Assembly: GCA_030426005.1 (NCBI GenBank)
Contig: JAUHZM010000098.1
Coordinates: 1-9,718 of the forward strand
Direction of reading: 5' to 3'
DNA length: 9,718 bases
Source: Gammaproteobacteria bacterium
GTDB taxonomy: Bacteria > Pseudomonadota > Gammaproteobacteria > Arenicellales > Arenicellaceae
The notes under the pieces: model-generated
Database searches by the model: none
What the model saw: only the letters and a program-made list of their open reading frames with translations
Told to the model about the DNA's origin: nothing
Position numbers and translations under genes: made by a program
Shown here: positions 1 to 7,001 of the stretch, piece by piece
How positions within the stretch are numbered: position 1 is the stretch's first letter
How the letters are laid out: each line of letters opens with the position of its first letter

Positions 1-1092
1 TTATTGCTGGAAGCGCTGGCCGCACGCGGTCATCATTGTGTGTCGATAGCAAAATCACTCGACTCACAACGCATCTCCGATAAACGCAGTGAGTGCGATG
101 TACTGAAACAGCGGAGCATCGAATTCAGTCGAATCAGGCCGAATGTGCGTACTTACCGCTTAAATTCGGTGACGGTGCACACCGTCGAAACGCATCACTC
201 ACAGAATGAATTCTCCCGCGTCGTGGCCGATCAAGTCCGGTTGATGTCGCCGGATGTGATCCTGGTGTCAGACGATAAGTCCGGCGAACTATTAGACCTA
301 TCGCTCACGCTCAATCCAGACCGAACCGTGCTACTCCTGCACACCAACCTACACCTACCTTTTGGTGCGGAAGCCAACCAACTTGACGCCGATCGAGCAG
401 CCGTTTACTCGCGCTGTAAGCACATTCTTAGCGCCACCCGATATACGCAAGAGTATTTGTTTGAGGCGCGCGGCCTAAACTCAACGTTTATTCCTTTTCC
501 GGTGTTTGGCGCTGGCCCATTTGATAACATTGCGGATCGGCAGCGCAAAACAGTTGGCATGATCAACCCGTGCGACATCAAAGGGCTACCGATCTTTTTG
601 GCACTCGCGGAACGATTCCCCCAATTTACTTTTATCGCCGTACCGACCTGGGGCGCGTCACACGATGATTTAGCTCGGATCGCGGCCTTGCCGAACACTC
701 AGATCCTAGACCCGGTTGATGATATCGGCCTGATTCTGGCGCAACTGTCGGTGTTACTGGTACCGTCACTCATCGCTGAAACCTTCGGCTACGTTACCGT
801 CGAAGCCATGCTGCGTGGCATCCCAGTACTGGCGAGTGATTACGGCGGGTTGCGGCACGCAAAACTTGATGTCCCCTATCTGGTACCGATTACCCCGGCC
901 ATACCATCAAACGGCCAACACCTTATTCCAGCGCAAGACATTGAACCATGGGCTGCTACGCTCACGATGCTCATGGATAGTGCCGATGAATACGCGCGCT
1001 GCTCACACCAGTCGCATCAAGCGGCCAACGCTTTTATAAGACAGATTGGCGTGCAGGAATTCGAACAGTATTTTCAAGGGATCGCCGCATGA
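1..1092 (+). CDS. GT4-type glycosyltransferase, 5' end cut by window
   Basis: Predicted retaining glycosyltransferase with a GT-B fold, transferring a sugar from a nucleotide-sugar donor in the cytoplasm; donor and acceptor cannot be told. The frame is open to the first base, and the visible protein begins LLEALAARGHH, which is the usual strand/helix near the N-terminus of GT-B enzymes, so only a short N-terminal piece is missing. The C-terminal half carries the GT4 donor-site signature: SLIAETFGYVTVEAM, with an E-x7-E pair whose Glu codons lie at 778-780 and 802-804, followed by GIPVLASDYGGL. Just before it is a stretch like the family's VPTWG...LPNTQIL segment. It ends in TGA overlapping the ATG of the ATP-grasp gene, so the two are very likely co-translated. 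A surface-glycan or natural-product role is possible; the neighbour favours a ligase-containing pathway. The family call is firm, the substrate unknown. Confidence 0.85.
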   Translation, partial: LLLEALAARGHHCVSIAKSLDSQRISDKRSECDVLKQRSIEFSRIRPNVRTYRLNSVTVHTVETHHSQNEFSRVVADQVRLMSPDVILVSDDKSGELLDLSLTLNPDRTVLLLHTNLHLPFGAEANQLDADRAAVYSRCKHILSATRYTQEYLFEARGLNSTFIPFPVFGAGPFDNIADRQRKTVGMINPCDIKGLPIFLALAERFPQFTFIAVPTWGASHDDLARIAALPNTQILDPVDDIGLILAQLSVLLVPSLIAETFGYVTVEAMLRGIPVLASDYGGLRHAKLDVPYLVPITPAIPSNGQHLIPAQDIEPWAATLTMLMDSADEYARCSHQSHQAANAFIRQIGVQEFEQYFQGIAA

Positions 1093-2321
1093 CACTCAGC
1101 GCGAAAATCACTGGATGTGCGGTGGTGGTGTACCCAGAAGAGTCGGGGCTGCTACTCGCACCGGCGTTTAATGCACAGAGGATTCAGACGATTGAGATAC
1201 CAAGCCAACCCGGTGACCCGAGCGACTATCACCATTTTCAAGCCGCGCTTGCGCAATTGGAAGCTGAGCGAGTGAATGAACGTCTCATTTGCATTATTCC
1301 CGGCTCGGAGCGCGGCGTACCTTTGGCCGATCAATTAGCCGCACATTACCGCGTGTTTGCGAATGACCCAAAACATAAAATCGCGCGCTACAGTAAGTCT
1401 GCCTTAGCCACATTGGCTCGCAAGGCTAGGCTCAACGTACCCTGGCAATGCACAATCAACACGCAACAGGATTTACTCGCACTCGAATCAAACCAGGACT
1501 GGCCACTGATCTTAAAACCGGATGCCAGTATGGGGTCCGAGGGCGTGACGCGTTGCGACTCGTTTGCGGATCTGCAACGAAACTATGCTGCATTGCACCG
1601 ACACACCAATCGGCTAGGAAGAGACAATCTACGCTGTCTGGTGCAAACCTATCTCAAAGGCACCGAATACGCCATCGACACCGTTAGCCACAAAGGTCAA
1701 CACCGTGTGGTGGCAATCTGGCAATACGTCAAATCCAATCCACGGATTCTCGGCAGTGCGCCGTTCACCAGTAAGAAATTACTGCCCGCCGGTGGTGAGA
1801 TCCAATCGGCATTGACCCGCTACACCGAACAGCTATTGGATGCCAGTGGTGTTGGGTACGGCCCGGCACACACCGAACTTGTGATTGAAACGCCACATTT
1901 GATAACGCCAACCCTAATGGAAATGGGTGCCCGCATGCATGGCGGTCAGGCTGCTATGCAACTCAGCGAATGGTGCATCGGTCATTCCCAGGTCGACGCC
2001 TGTGTCGCAGCCTACACCGCGCCTGAGCAGTTTTTAACTCGATATTCTGAGCCCTATACCTTGCAGCAACAGGGTGAGATCGTCTTGTTGATTTGCCCAG
2101 AAATGTCACTCAGCGTGTGTCGCACAAGCGCAGAAGCTGTAAGGTCACTGGCATCTGTGCGATACCAAGATATCGACTTTACGCCGAGTAGTAAGGCTAA
2201 CCAGATCGTTGGTATGTTGATTCTGGCACATCAAGAAGAAGCTCAGATCGAACATGACGTAAACCAGATCCGCTCGCTGGAGCAAACTAAACTTTACCTA
2301 CCCGCCGCCAGTGTGGCGTAG
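1089..2321 (+). CDS. ATP-grasp ligase (amino-acid/peptide ligase-like)
   Basis: Predicted ATP-dependent carboxylate-amine/thiol ligase of the ATP-grasp superfamily, forming an acyl-phosphate and then usually an amide bond. In the 410-residue product, residues 1-90 form a pre-ATP-grasp Rossmann-like domain with PGSERGVPLAD (71-81). The ATP-grasp core follows: PLILKPDASMGSEGV with Lys143 and a glycine-rich loop at 148-153, the adenine hinge VQTYLKGTEYAID (185-197), GPAHTELVI (258-266), and the metal-binding EMGARMHGG (278-286). Residues from about 330 form the C-terminal extension seen in BacD/YwfE-like L-amino-acid ligases. That resemblance is from memory of the family and does not fix the substrate. 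The ATG overlaps the TGA of the glycosyltransferase (ATGA), and an AAGGGA Shine-Dalgarno sits at 1076-1081, seven bases upstream. The 3' end overlaps the convergent acyltransferase gene by 28 bases. It could instead be a carboxylase-like or peptide-tailoring ATP-grasp enzyme. Confidence 0.82.
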   Translation: MTLSAKITGCAVVVYPEESGLLLAPAFNAQRIQTIEIPSQPGDPSDYHHFQAALAQLEAERVNERLICIIPGSERGVPLADQLAAHYRVFANDPKHKIARYSKSALATLARKARLNVPWQCTINTQQDLLALESNQDWPLILKPDASMGSEGVTRCDSFADLQRNYAALHRHTNRLGRDNLRCLVQTYLKGTEYAIDTVSHKGQHRVVAIWQYVKSNPRILGSAPFTSKKLLPAGGEIQSALTRYTEQLLDASGVGYGPAHTELVIETPHLITPTLMEMGARMHGGQAAMQLSEWCIGHSQVDACVAAYTAPEQFLTRYSEPYTLQQQGEIVLLICPEMSLSVCRTSAEAVRSLASVRYQDIDFTPSSKANQIVGMLILAHQEEAQIEHDVNQIRSLEQTKLYLPAASVA

Positions 2322-3316
2322 TCGTATCCACCGATTGTGTTGCGATGCGTCGACCATGATTGTTTGTAGGCCTCATCACCACGTAGAAAATCATAGCCAT
2401 GTAAGCGTTCCTGACACACCGTCTTAAACTGGTAATCCAACAGCAGTTTGCCGGGCGATAGGTCCCCAATTGAGGCATCAAAGCCGCCATTCCAGATGGC
2501 GAGATTCCGGCGACCTTGCACCGTCAAGTGCATGCCCACGATGGTCGAATTCTTTTTAAGCACAAAAACGCGCACCGAACCGGCAACAAACAGGGTCGGT
2601 AATACGGCACGACAAAACGCTTGCGGCTCTGGGCGTGAAAACAGTTTGTCTGGGAAGCGCTGTAAGTGCAATCGCAGAAAAAGCTCGGGCACCTGCTCTG
2701 GATCAAACTCATCGGAGCGGACTTCTTCCACGCCGACCGACGCCTGCTCAGCTCTGCGTTGCGCGCGACGTAGGTTGTAACGAAAGTTGCCGCTGCGCGT
2801 GGCGAGAAATGCATCGTATCCCGCGCTTAAATCTGCGTACCAACAGTCATGCGGCTCGAGATCTCGTTTGGCGGAGTCACTCATTAAGCGGGTTAACACT
2901 GCATTCTGCCTTAAGCCGACCAAACACAGTGTGCGCGCTTCGTGCGCCGCAATTCCCGCATTCGAACTGAGTGCGGCGTCCAATAATTGATTCGCAGTGG
3001 CAAGTGAGTCAGCAGGCACAATAAAGTCTTGATAATCAGCCAAATCGCTGACGAAGCGCAACTGTGAACCTGCCGCATCCCAAACCAAGGGCGCAATGCC
3101 GCATACCTCACCGTTCTTGCGAAGCACCAACACGCGTGGTGAGAGATCGGAAAAGCAGTTAAGCGCGGCCAAATACCAGGCATGCGAACTGAACACGGGA
3201 TGACACTCTGAGCGCGCGAGCAACGTTTGCCATTCGGCTTCGAGTGCGATTACCTCCTCTTGTGAGCAGACTACATACGAATCCGTATCCGCAACTCGCT
3301 CAACCTTGGTAAACAT
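2294..3316 (-). CDS. CelD/BcsL-type (BioF2-like) GNAT acyltransferase
   Basis: Predicted cytoplasmic acyltransferase with a double GNAT fold (acetyltransferase-6 / CelD-BcsL group), whose members are often linked to exopolysaccharide or cellulose synthesis and to cell-wall precursor modification; some resemble Fem transferases. The 340-residue product shows the hallmarks: WQTLLARSECHPVFSSHAWY near residues 29-48, the basic FRYNLRRAQRRAE (178-190), the strand VRVFVLKKNSTIVGMHL (248-264) and the diagnostic C-terminal YDFLRGDEAYKQSW (308-321). The ATG at 3316 was chosen because GGTGAG lies four bases upstream and the start falls 16 bases after the stop of the haem-protein gene; a TTG at 3346 would overlap that gene and has no better signal. 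The tight spacing suggests co-transcription with the haem protein. It converges on the ATP-grasp gene, whose 3' end it overlaps by 28 bases. The acyl donor and acceptor are unknown. Confidence 0.85.
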   Translation of the reverse strand: MFTKVERVADTDSYVVCSQEEVIALEAEWQTLLARSECHPVFSSHAWYLAALNCFSDLSPRVLVLRKNGEVCGIAPLVWDAAGSQLRFVSDLADYQDFIVPADSLATANQLLDAALSSNAGIAAHEARTLCLVGLRQNAVLTRLMSDSAKRDLEPHDCWYADLSAGYDAFLATRSGNFRYNLRRAQRRAEQASVGVEEVRSDEFDPEQVPELFLRLHLQRFPDKLFSRPEPQAFCRAVLPTLFVAGSVRVFVLKKNSTIVGMHLTVQGRRNLAIWNGGFDASIGDLSPGKLLLDYQFKTVCQERLHGYDFLRGDEAYKQSWSTHRNTIGGYDYATLAAGR

Positions 3317-3332
3317 CGAGCTCACCGACGAT

Positions 3333-4793
3333 TTATTCAGTATCAAGCTCTTGATTTAAGAACCAGACAAAGTCGGACGGCAGCGCCGTTGTCGCCCCCT
3401 TGGGCTTAGCTTTCAAATTAGCACTAGCATGACAACTGATGCAGTTTGCTGTGCCTTGTTCATAGCCTTCCATGGTCGAGTTAGCCATTGGCAACGGTGT
3501 CGGACCGACGCTTGAATCTTTTGTCTTGTACTGCGGTAAGGTGTTGTCTTTGACGTAGTTGGTATCCAATGTACAACTGGATTGAATATCGGCATTCCAC
3601 TGCGTACCAATCAGTTGATAGTATTGCCAAACGGACGCCGGATTGATTGCTTTGAGCAGCGTTTGGTAGGCCTGATTGACTGGTGGCGCGGACGTCTCTA
3701 AGGCATTCGCTCGACAGACGCGGCTTGGCGCTGCGGGTTTATCGAGGTGGTAACTGCTACCACTTGAATTCGGTGGTGGCGCAGCGTTACACGCCGTCGA
3801 CCCGCTGCTTTTAAAGTAACTGTATTGATCCGCAACGGTATCCGGACACTGCGGGGAGTTTAAGGCAGATGGATCGGTAAAAAACGTGTTCTGCGCTTCA
3901 CAATCTGGAACATTATCAATCTGCTCAAATGAGCTCCAGATCCATTGTGGTTGCTGCACTGTTTTATGCACCACATGCAAACCCGCCAGCCCTACGGTTT
4001 CAAGTTCACACGCATCCTGACCATCGCTGCGGTATTTGCCCGGCGTAAAGACCATAGCGGGCACCGCGTGGTAACGACTCGCATCGTCCTGAGTGGACAG
4101 TATTTTCCACGCCGCTTTTACCATTACGGCACCTTCGTCACCGGTGCTGTTGTCACCACAGCTAAAGCTAACTGATGACGCCGCTTGCTGACCCGCAGTG
4201 GTGTACAGCGCATTTTGAACCACGGTATCAAACATCGGCTTATTGATACGGATTTCATAGCGCGTAAAGTTCCCCGACTGGTCAACCAGGGGGCCTGAAT
4301 CGAAGGCTTCTTCAAAAAAGTCATCCGACTTTGAAACGCTGGCAAGCACTTTCATGCCCGGTTTGTAGTCGGTACTCTGACGGCATAAAGCAGGCACGAG
4401 TTGTTGACCCCATGTTGGAATTTTATCTGACGCTAAATCAAAGATATCGGCGGTGGAGCTCCAGTGTTGCCAAACCACATCATGATCACCTCCGGAGGTT
4501 GCGCCGATGATGGTCTGATAGTCCGGTGTACCAATCTTGGTCGACGGCCAATTCAATGCCACAAAGGATTGCCATGAAAACACATCCATATCACGCTGGC
4601 GATTCTCCTGAGTCAGCGACACGTCAGGCGGCAATTTAGGGCCGATGACGATGCTTTGATAATCCAACTGTGCAGCGACGGCGACTTCTTCGGCGAGTAC
4701 ATCACTCGCGCCCAACAGACTGATAAGGCTAATCCCAACAAGCCAATTCGGCTTCTTGCCATGCCCAATTCTTCGACTACGATACCCTGTCAT
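3333..4793 (-). CDS. secreted mono-haem cytochrome c family protein, uncharacterised
   Basis: Predicted periplasmic or extracellular protein of 486 residues with one covalently bound c-type haem. The N-terminus is a Sec signal peptide: basic residues 5-14, a hydrophobic core 17-29 and a likely cut after Ala34 (SDVLA/EE). The single CISCH motif is at 451-455 (bases 3429-3443), close to the C-terminus, followed by the segment SDFVWFLNQ. The large region before it is not a standard cytochrome domain; its Trp-rich blocks DVFSWQSFVALNWP (70-83), GLHVVHKT (271-278) and QWIWSSFE (283-290) match my memory of a conserved but functionally unassigned 'cytochrome c family protein'. At least eight further Cys residues suggest disulfides, consistent with export. 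ATG 4793 was chosen over the longer open frame (to 4883) because GGGGGAA precedes it and the signal peptide then begins properly. It lies 145 bases after the LPMO gene, same strand, which raises the idea of an electron-transfer partner; this is inference only. Confidence 0.8.
   Translation of the reverse strand: MTGYRSRRIGHGKKPNWLVGISLISLLGASDVLAEEVAVAAQLDYQSIVIGPKLPPDVSLTQENRQRDMDVFSWQSFVALNWPSTKIGTPDYQTIIGATSGGDHDVVWQHWSSTADIFDLASDKIPTWGQQLVPALCRQSTDYKPGMKVLASVSKSDDFFEEAFDSGPLVDQSGNFTRYEIRINKPMFDTVVQNALYTTAGQQAASSVSFSCGDNSTGDEGAVMVKAAWKILSTQDDASRYHAVPAMVFTPGKYRSDGQDACELETVGLAGLHVVHKTVQQPQWIWSSFEQIDNVPDCEAQNTFFTDPSALNSPQCPDTVADQYSYFKSSGSTACNAAPPPNSSGSSYHLDKPAAPSRVCRANALETSAPPVNQAYQTLLKAINPASVWQYYQLIGTQWNADIQSSCTLDTNYVKDNTLPQYKTKDSSVGPTPLPMANSTMEGYEQGTANCISCHASANLKAKPKGATTALPSDFVWFLNQELDTE
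3429..3443 (-). other. CxxCH haem c attachment motif (CISCH)
   Basis: On the minus strand these bases read TGC ATC AGT TGT CAT, giving Cys-Ile-Ser-Cys-His. The two Cys would form thioethers with haem and the His would be the proximal iron ligand. It is the only CxxCH in the protein. Met436 and Met441, just upstream, are candidates for the distal ligand, but this is a guess. Confidence 0.85.
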
Positions 4794-4938
4794 TGCTTCC
4801 CCCGTGCTGCGGCACTTGTTTACGTGCCTAATCCTAGCAAAGTAGCCCCAGCCCCTTGAATAATCAAAAAGGACTAGGGCCACTGATCAGCTTAGGTAAT
4901 CCCAACTCACCGTCTCAACAGTAAGTCAGGAGAGCGCT
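4794..4938. other. LPMO-haem protein intergenic spacer
   Basis: This 145-base gap separates the LPMO stop from the haem-protein start. I see no convincing intrinsic terminator in it: no strong stem followed by a T-run on the minus strand. Read-through from the LPMO gene is therefore possible. A poor promoter-like pair on the minus strand (TTCAAG, 18 bases, TAGGAT) is present but too weak to call. Confidence 0.4.
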
Positions 4939-4940
4939 CT
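4931..4940. promoter_or_regulatory. 10-bp perfect palindrome AGAGCGCTCT at LPMO stop codon
   Basis: AGAGCGCTCT is fully self-complementary with no loop, so it resembles a protein-binding site more than a terminator. Its GAGCGCTC core is shared with CebR-type operators (LacI family, cellobiose-responsive, TGGGAGCGCTCCCA in actinobacteria). It overlaps the LPMO stop codon and lies about 138 bases upstream of the haem-protein start, so it could serve that gene. A ten-base palindrome may also occur by chance; the call is tentative. Confidence 0.25.
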
Positions 4941-6525
4941 ATGGACAAATGTCGCCGCTCACATCGACTGGCGACGTCATGCCCGTATGCGAGCCCTGAA
5001 AACCAAAACTCACTGACTGCCCAGGTTGAATAATGCGGTTCCAATCCAGGTTGCTTGCCGTGTAAGGCCCAGCGCCGGTGCCACTGAAGACACTGTTCCA
5101 GGCGCTGGTTACCGCGGAGCCGTCCGTGTAAGACCAGTTCACAGTCCAACCATCAATCGCTGTTGAACCATTATTGGTGATTGAAATTTCTGCCACAAAG
5201 CCACTATTCCATTGATTCGAAATCGCGTAGGTACAACTCACCTCACCACCACCAACGGGGTCTTCGGATACCGTAACAGTCTTGGTTACCGCATCACTCA
5301 GCTCGCCGTCGCTGACCGTGAGTGTGACTTGGTAACTGCCTGATGCAGCGTAGGTATGGACCGGTCCCGTTGCATTGGATGTCGTACCGTCACCAAAATC
5401 CCAGCTGTAGCTCAACGGAGACGGGCCGTTATCCGGATCAGACGATAAGCCACCGGCAAAGCTCACGGCGAGCTCATTGGCCGCAAAAGTGAAGTCGGCA
5501 ATCGGGGCTTGATTCACCGTACCACCGTCCGATTCGGTTACTGTGATGGCCACGGATGCCGGACTTGAGAGCGCTCCATCGTTATCTCGCACGGTAAAGC
5601 TGAACGTGTCAGAACCTACAAACCCAACATTCGGCGTATAGTTCAAATTAGCGCCGCTGCCAGTCAGACTACCATTACTTGGGTTGCTGTAGATCGCATA
5701 AGAATCAATTGTGCCGTCTGGGTCCGAGCCACTTAAGGTGATCGCGACGCTGCTATTTTCTTCGACGGTCACGGATTGGGGGTCCGCAGTTGGTGCTTGA
5801 TTACTGGTGCCACCGCCGCCGAAGCTGACATCGATACACCCATGAAATCGTTCGAAGGTGTAATAATTCCGACCCCATTCACCGTAGATTACATGCCGAC
5901 CAGACCGCGCTGGTAGCTGACACGCGGTACGAAACGTAGCCGCACCTTTATCTGTAGTCACCGCCGGGTTAGCACCGGGGTTGGTGTCATCGTAAAGCTG
6001 TTTGCAGAACGGGGTTGCCTCAAAATCATCCCAGGTTAGAGGCACACCGACCTGATATTGGAAACCAGGTTTGGTAATGTAGTAAACAAACTCCTCAGTG
6101 TCATCAAAATGTGGCCCCCAGGAGATGTTCCACACGATATCAAAGTCACCGGCGCTCACGGGTGTGGTTGGCCAATCCAAAGGCAAATCCCACGGCGTCG
6201 TATTGCCATTATTGTAGTTGTCCCAGGTCTCACTATCGAAACCACACACATTGCCCGGCAATGGGGTTACACCTTGGCGGCCAACATCGTGTGTTAAGAC
6301 ACTCATAAATTGATACCCGCCGTTTTGATCCTGCGCGAAGGCGTCGATGCAAACAGGGTTGGTCGCATTGTCAGGGCGCTGATCGGTCGGCATACCGCAG
6401 GTGGCATTGCGCGATGGCGGTTCAACCATCAGCCCGTGGCCAAAGGATGGGACGCTGAAAGTCATCAGTGAGGTGGCAGCGATAAGCTTGAGTATCGCTG
6501 TGCGTTTGACAGTTTGATGCTTCAT
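4939..6525 (-). CDS. Secreted AA10 lytic polysaccharide monooxygenase with cadherin-like, PKD and CBM2 domains
   Basis: Secreted copper enzyme that oxidatively cleaves insoluble cellulose or chitin. The 528-residue product starts with a Sec signal peptide (1-29) cut so that His30 becomes the N-terminal residue (SFG/HGLMVEPPSR). AA10 catalytic domain at about 30-236: copper-brace His30 and His139 (in SWGPHFDDTEE), then YYITKPGF (148-155), and a C-terminal ERFHGCIDVSF (225-235) in which Phe227 fits the axial position and Glu225 the conserved second-shell acid. Six Cys (43, 59, 94, 174, 202, 230) could form three disulfides. Next come a cadherin-like domain (about 243-331), a PKD domain (about 339-420, with SYSWDFGDG and HTYAASGSYQVTLTVSDG) and a C-terminal CBM2 (430-528) bounded by Cys431 and Cys527, with the expected surface Trp438, Trp476 and Trp495. 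CBM2 favours cellulose or chitin binding; regiochemistry cannot be told. The ATG has GGAGAA at 6531-6536, seven bases upstream. The haem-protein gene follows on the same strand. Confidence 0.95.
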   Translation of the reverse strand: MKHQTVKRTAILKLIAATSLMTFSVPSFGHGLMVEPPSRNATCGMPTDQRPDNATNPVCIDAFAQDQNGGYQFMSVLTHDVGRQGVTPLPGNVCGFDSETWDNYNNGNTTPWDLPLDWPTTPVSAGDFDIVWNISWGPHFDDTEEFVYYITKPGFQYQVGVPLTWDDFEATPFCKQLYDDTNPGANPAVTTDKGAATFRTACQLPARSGRHVIYGEWGRNYYTFERFHGCIDVSFGGGGTSNQAPTADPQSVTVEENSSVAITLSGSDPDGTIDSYAIYSNPSNGSLTGSGANLNYTPNVGFVGSDTFSFTVRDNDGALSSPASVAITVTESDGGTVNQAPIADFTFAANELAVSFAGGLSSDPDNGPSPLSYSWDFGDGTTSNATGPVHTYAASGSYQVTLTVSDGELSDAVTKTVTVSEDPVGGGEVSCTYAISNQWNSGFVAEISITNNGSTAIDGWTVNWSYTDGSAVTSAWNSVFSGTGAGPYTASNLDWNRIIQPGQSVSFGFQGSHTGMTSPVDVSGDICP

Positions 6526-6673
6526 TTATTTTCTCCATGTAGGTGGATGAGTTAATAGTTCCGCGGCTGCGGATTGAAGAACGATTGCCGCATATGAAAA
6601 GTCGCCACCAACAGCAACAAACGCATTCGCATAAGCCCCTCTTTTACGCTGTCTGGGTAAACTCATCGCCAAC

Positions 6674-6687
6674 GGTAATCGTTTACA
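6674..6687. promoter_or_regulatory. LacI-family-like operator candidate upstream of LPMO
   Basis: On the minus strand the 14 bases read TGTAAACGATTACC. This matches the common LacI/GalR-family pattern of two inverted halves meeting at a central CG (compare TGTAAACGTTTACA). Five of seven base pairs are symmetric. It lies about 150 bases upstream of the LPMO start, which fits sugar-responsive repression of a polysaccharide-degrading enzyme. No regulator gene is in the window, so this rests on pattern alone. Confidence 0.4.
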
Positions 6688-6730
6688 TCTTTAAAGGAGC
6701 TAGACCGAGCGCATTAATAAGAAAGAAGCT

Positions 6731-6750
6731 GCCACCAGAGTCAGGGTGGC
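6731..6750. terminator. GC-rich hairpin, possible bidirectional intrinsic terminator
   Basis: GCCACC and GGTGGC form a six-base-pair stem around the eight-base loop AGAGTCAG. On the plus strand it is followed by GTTTT; on the minus strand by the pyrimidine-rich AGCTTCTTTCTT. It could end the minus-strand operon closing with the DoxX-like gene (about 250 bases beyond its stop) or act as a leader structure ahead of the LPMO gene. The stem is short, so strength is uncertain. Confidence 0.35.
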
Positions 6751-6861
6751 GTTTTAGAACTCAGGCTTGCGTGCCAAAAAAGATAGGGAGGAAGTTAAGA
6801 CCGAAGTAGGCGCACACGCACAAGAGTCAGATGCAACGAGTATAAACAATCCCGCCATGCA

Positions 6862-6911
6862 ACGTTCTTGCAGAGTGTAAACCTGCTCAATTCAGAGACG
6901 TTCTAAGCAGA
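6862..6911 (+). repeat. Imperfect direct repeat ACGTTCT(T/AA)GCAGA
   Basis: ACGTTCTTGCAGA at 6862-6874 recurs as ACGTTCTAAGCAGA at 6898-6911, start to start 36 bases apart and differing by one substitution and one inserted base. It could be a pair of regulator sites on nearly the same face of the helix, or a chance duplication. It lies in the non-coding region between the DoxX-like and LPMO genes. Confidence 0.3.
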
Positions 6912-7001
6912 ATTTAAACCACTTGAGTCATCGTCCCCCCGCACCAAATACTAGACAATGATCCATTTAAAAGCAACTATGCCACCGTTAGCCATTGAAT
7001 A

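Larger units (their letters stand above)
6526..7001. other. 476-base gene-free region upstream of LPMO gene
   Basis: This region separates the DoxX-like gene from the LPMO gene, both on the minus strand. No credible coding sequence was found; the plus-strand open frame at 6543-6809 has an implausible basic composition and no family signature. It should hold the LPMO promoter and leader. Recognisable elements are a Shine-Dalgarno at 6531-6536, a short hairpin TCCGC-GGCT-GCGGA at 6560-6573, a LacI-like half-palindrome at 6674-6687, a GC-rich hairpin at 6731-6750, a minus-strand TATACT box at 6839-6844 without a matching -35, and an imperfect direct repeat at 6862-6911. Confidence 0.6.

Noticed and set aside
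2448..2970. Plus-strand open frames opposite the acyltransferase gene
   Set aside because: Cys/Arg-rich shadow translations with no recognisable motifs; the minus-strand gene has clear family motifs throughout.
3317..3346. TTG start giving a 350-residue acyltransferase
   Set aside because: It would overlap the haem-protein gene, while the ATG at 3316 has a GGTGAG site and clean 16-base spacing.
4794..4883. Longer N-terminus for the haem protein
   Set aside because: The extra 30 residues would bury the signal peptide, and ATG 4793 has a strong GGGGGAA upstream.
6543..6809. Plus-strand open frame of 88 codons upstream of the LPMO gene
   Set aside because: No family signature, odd basic composition, and it spans the likely LPMO leader and the hairpin at 6731-6750; best read as non-coding.
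6981..7001. GTTAGCC as an integron attC R' core near the DoxX-like gene
   Set aside because: No matching R'' partner or attC stem was found, and the downstream run of genes has operon spacing, not cassette spacing.
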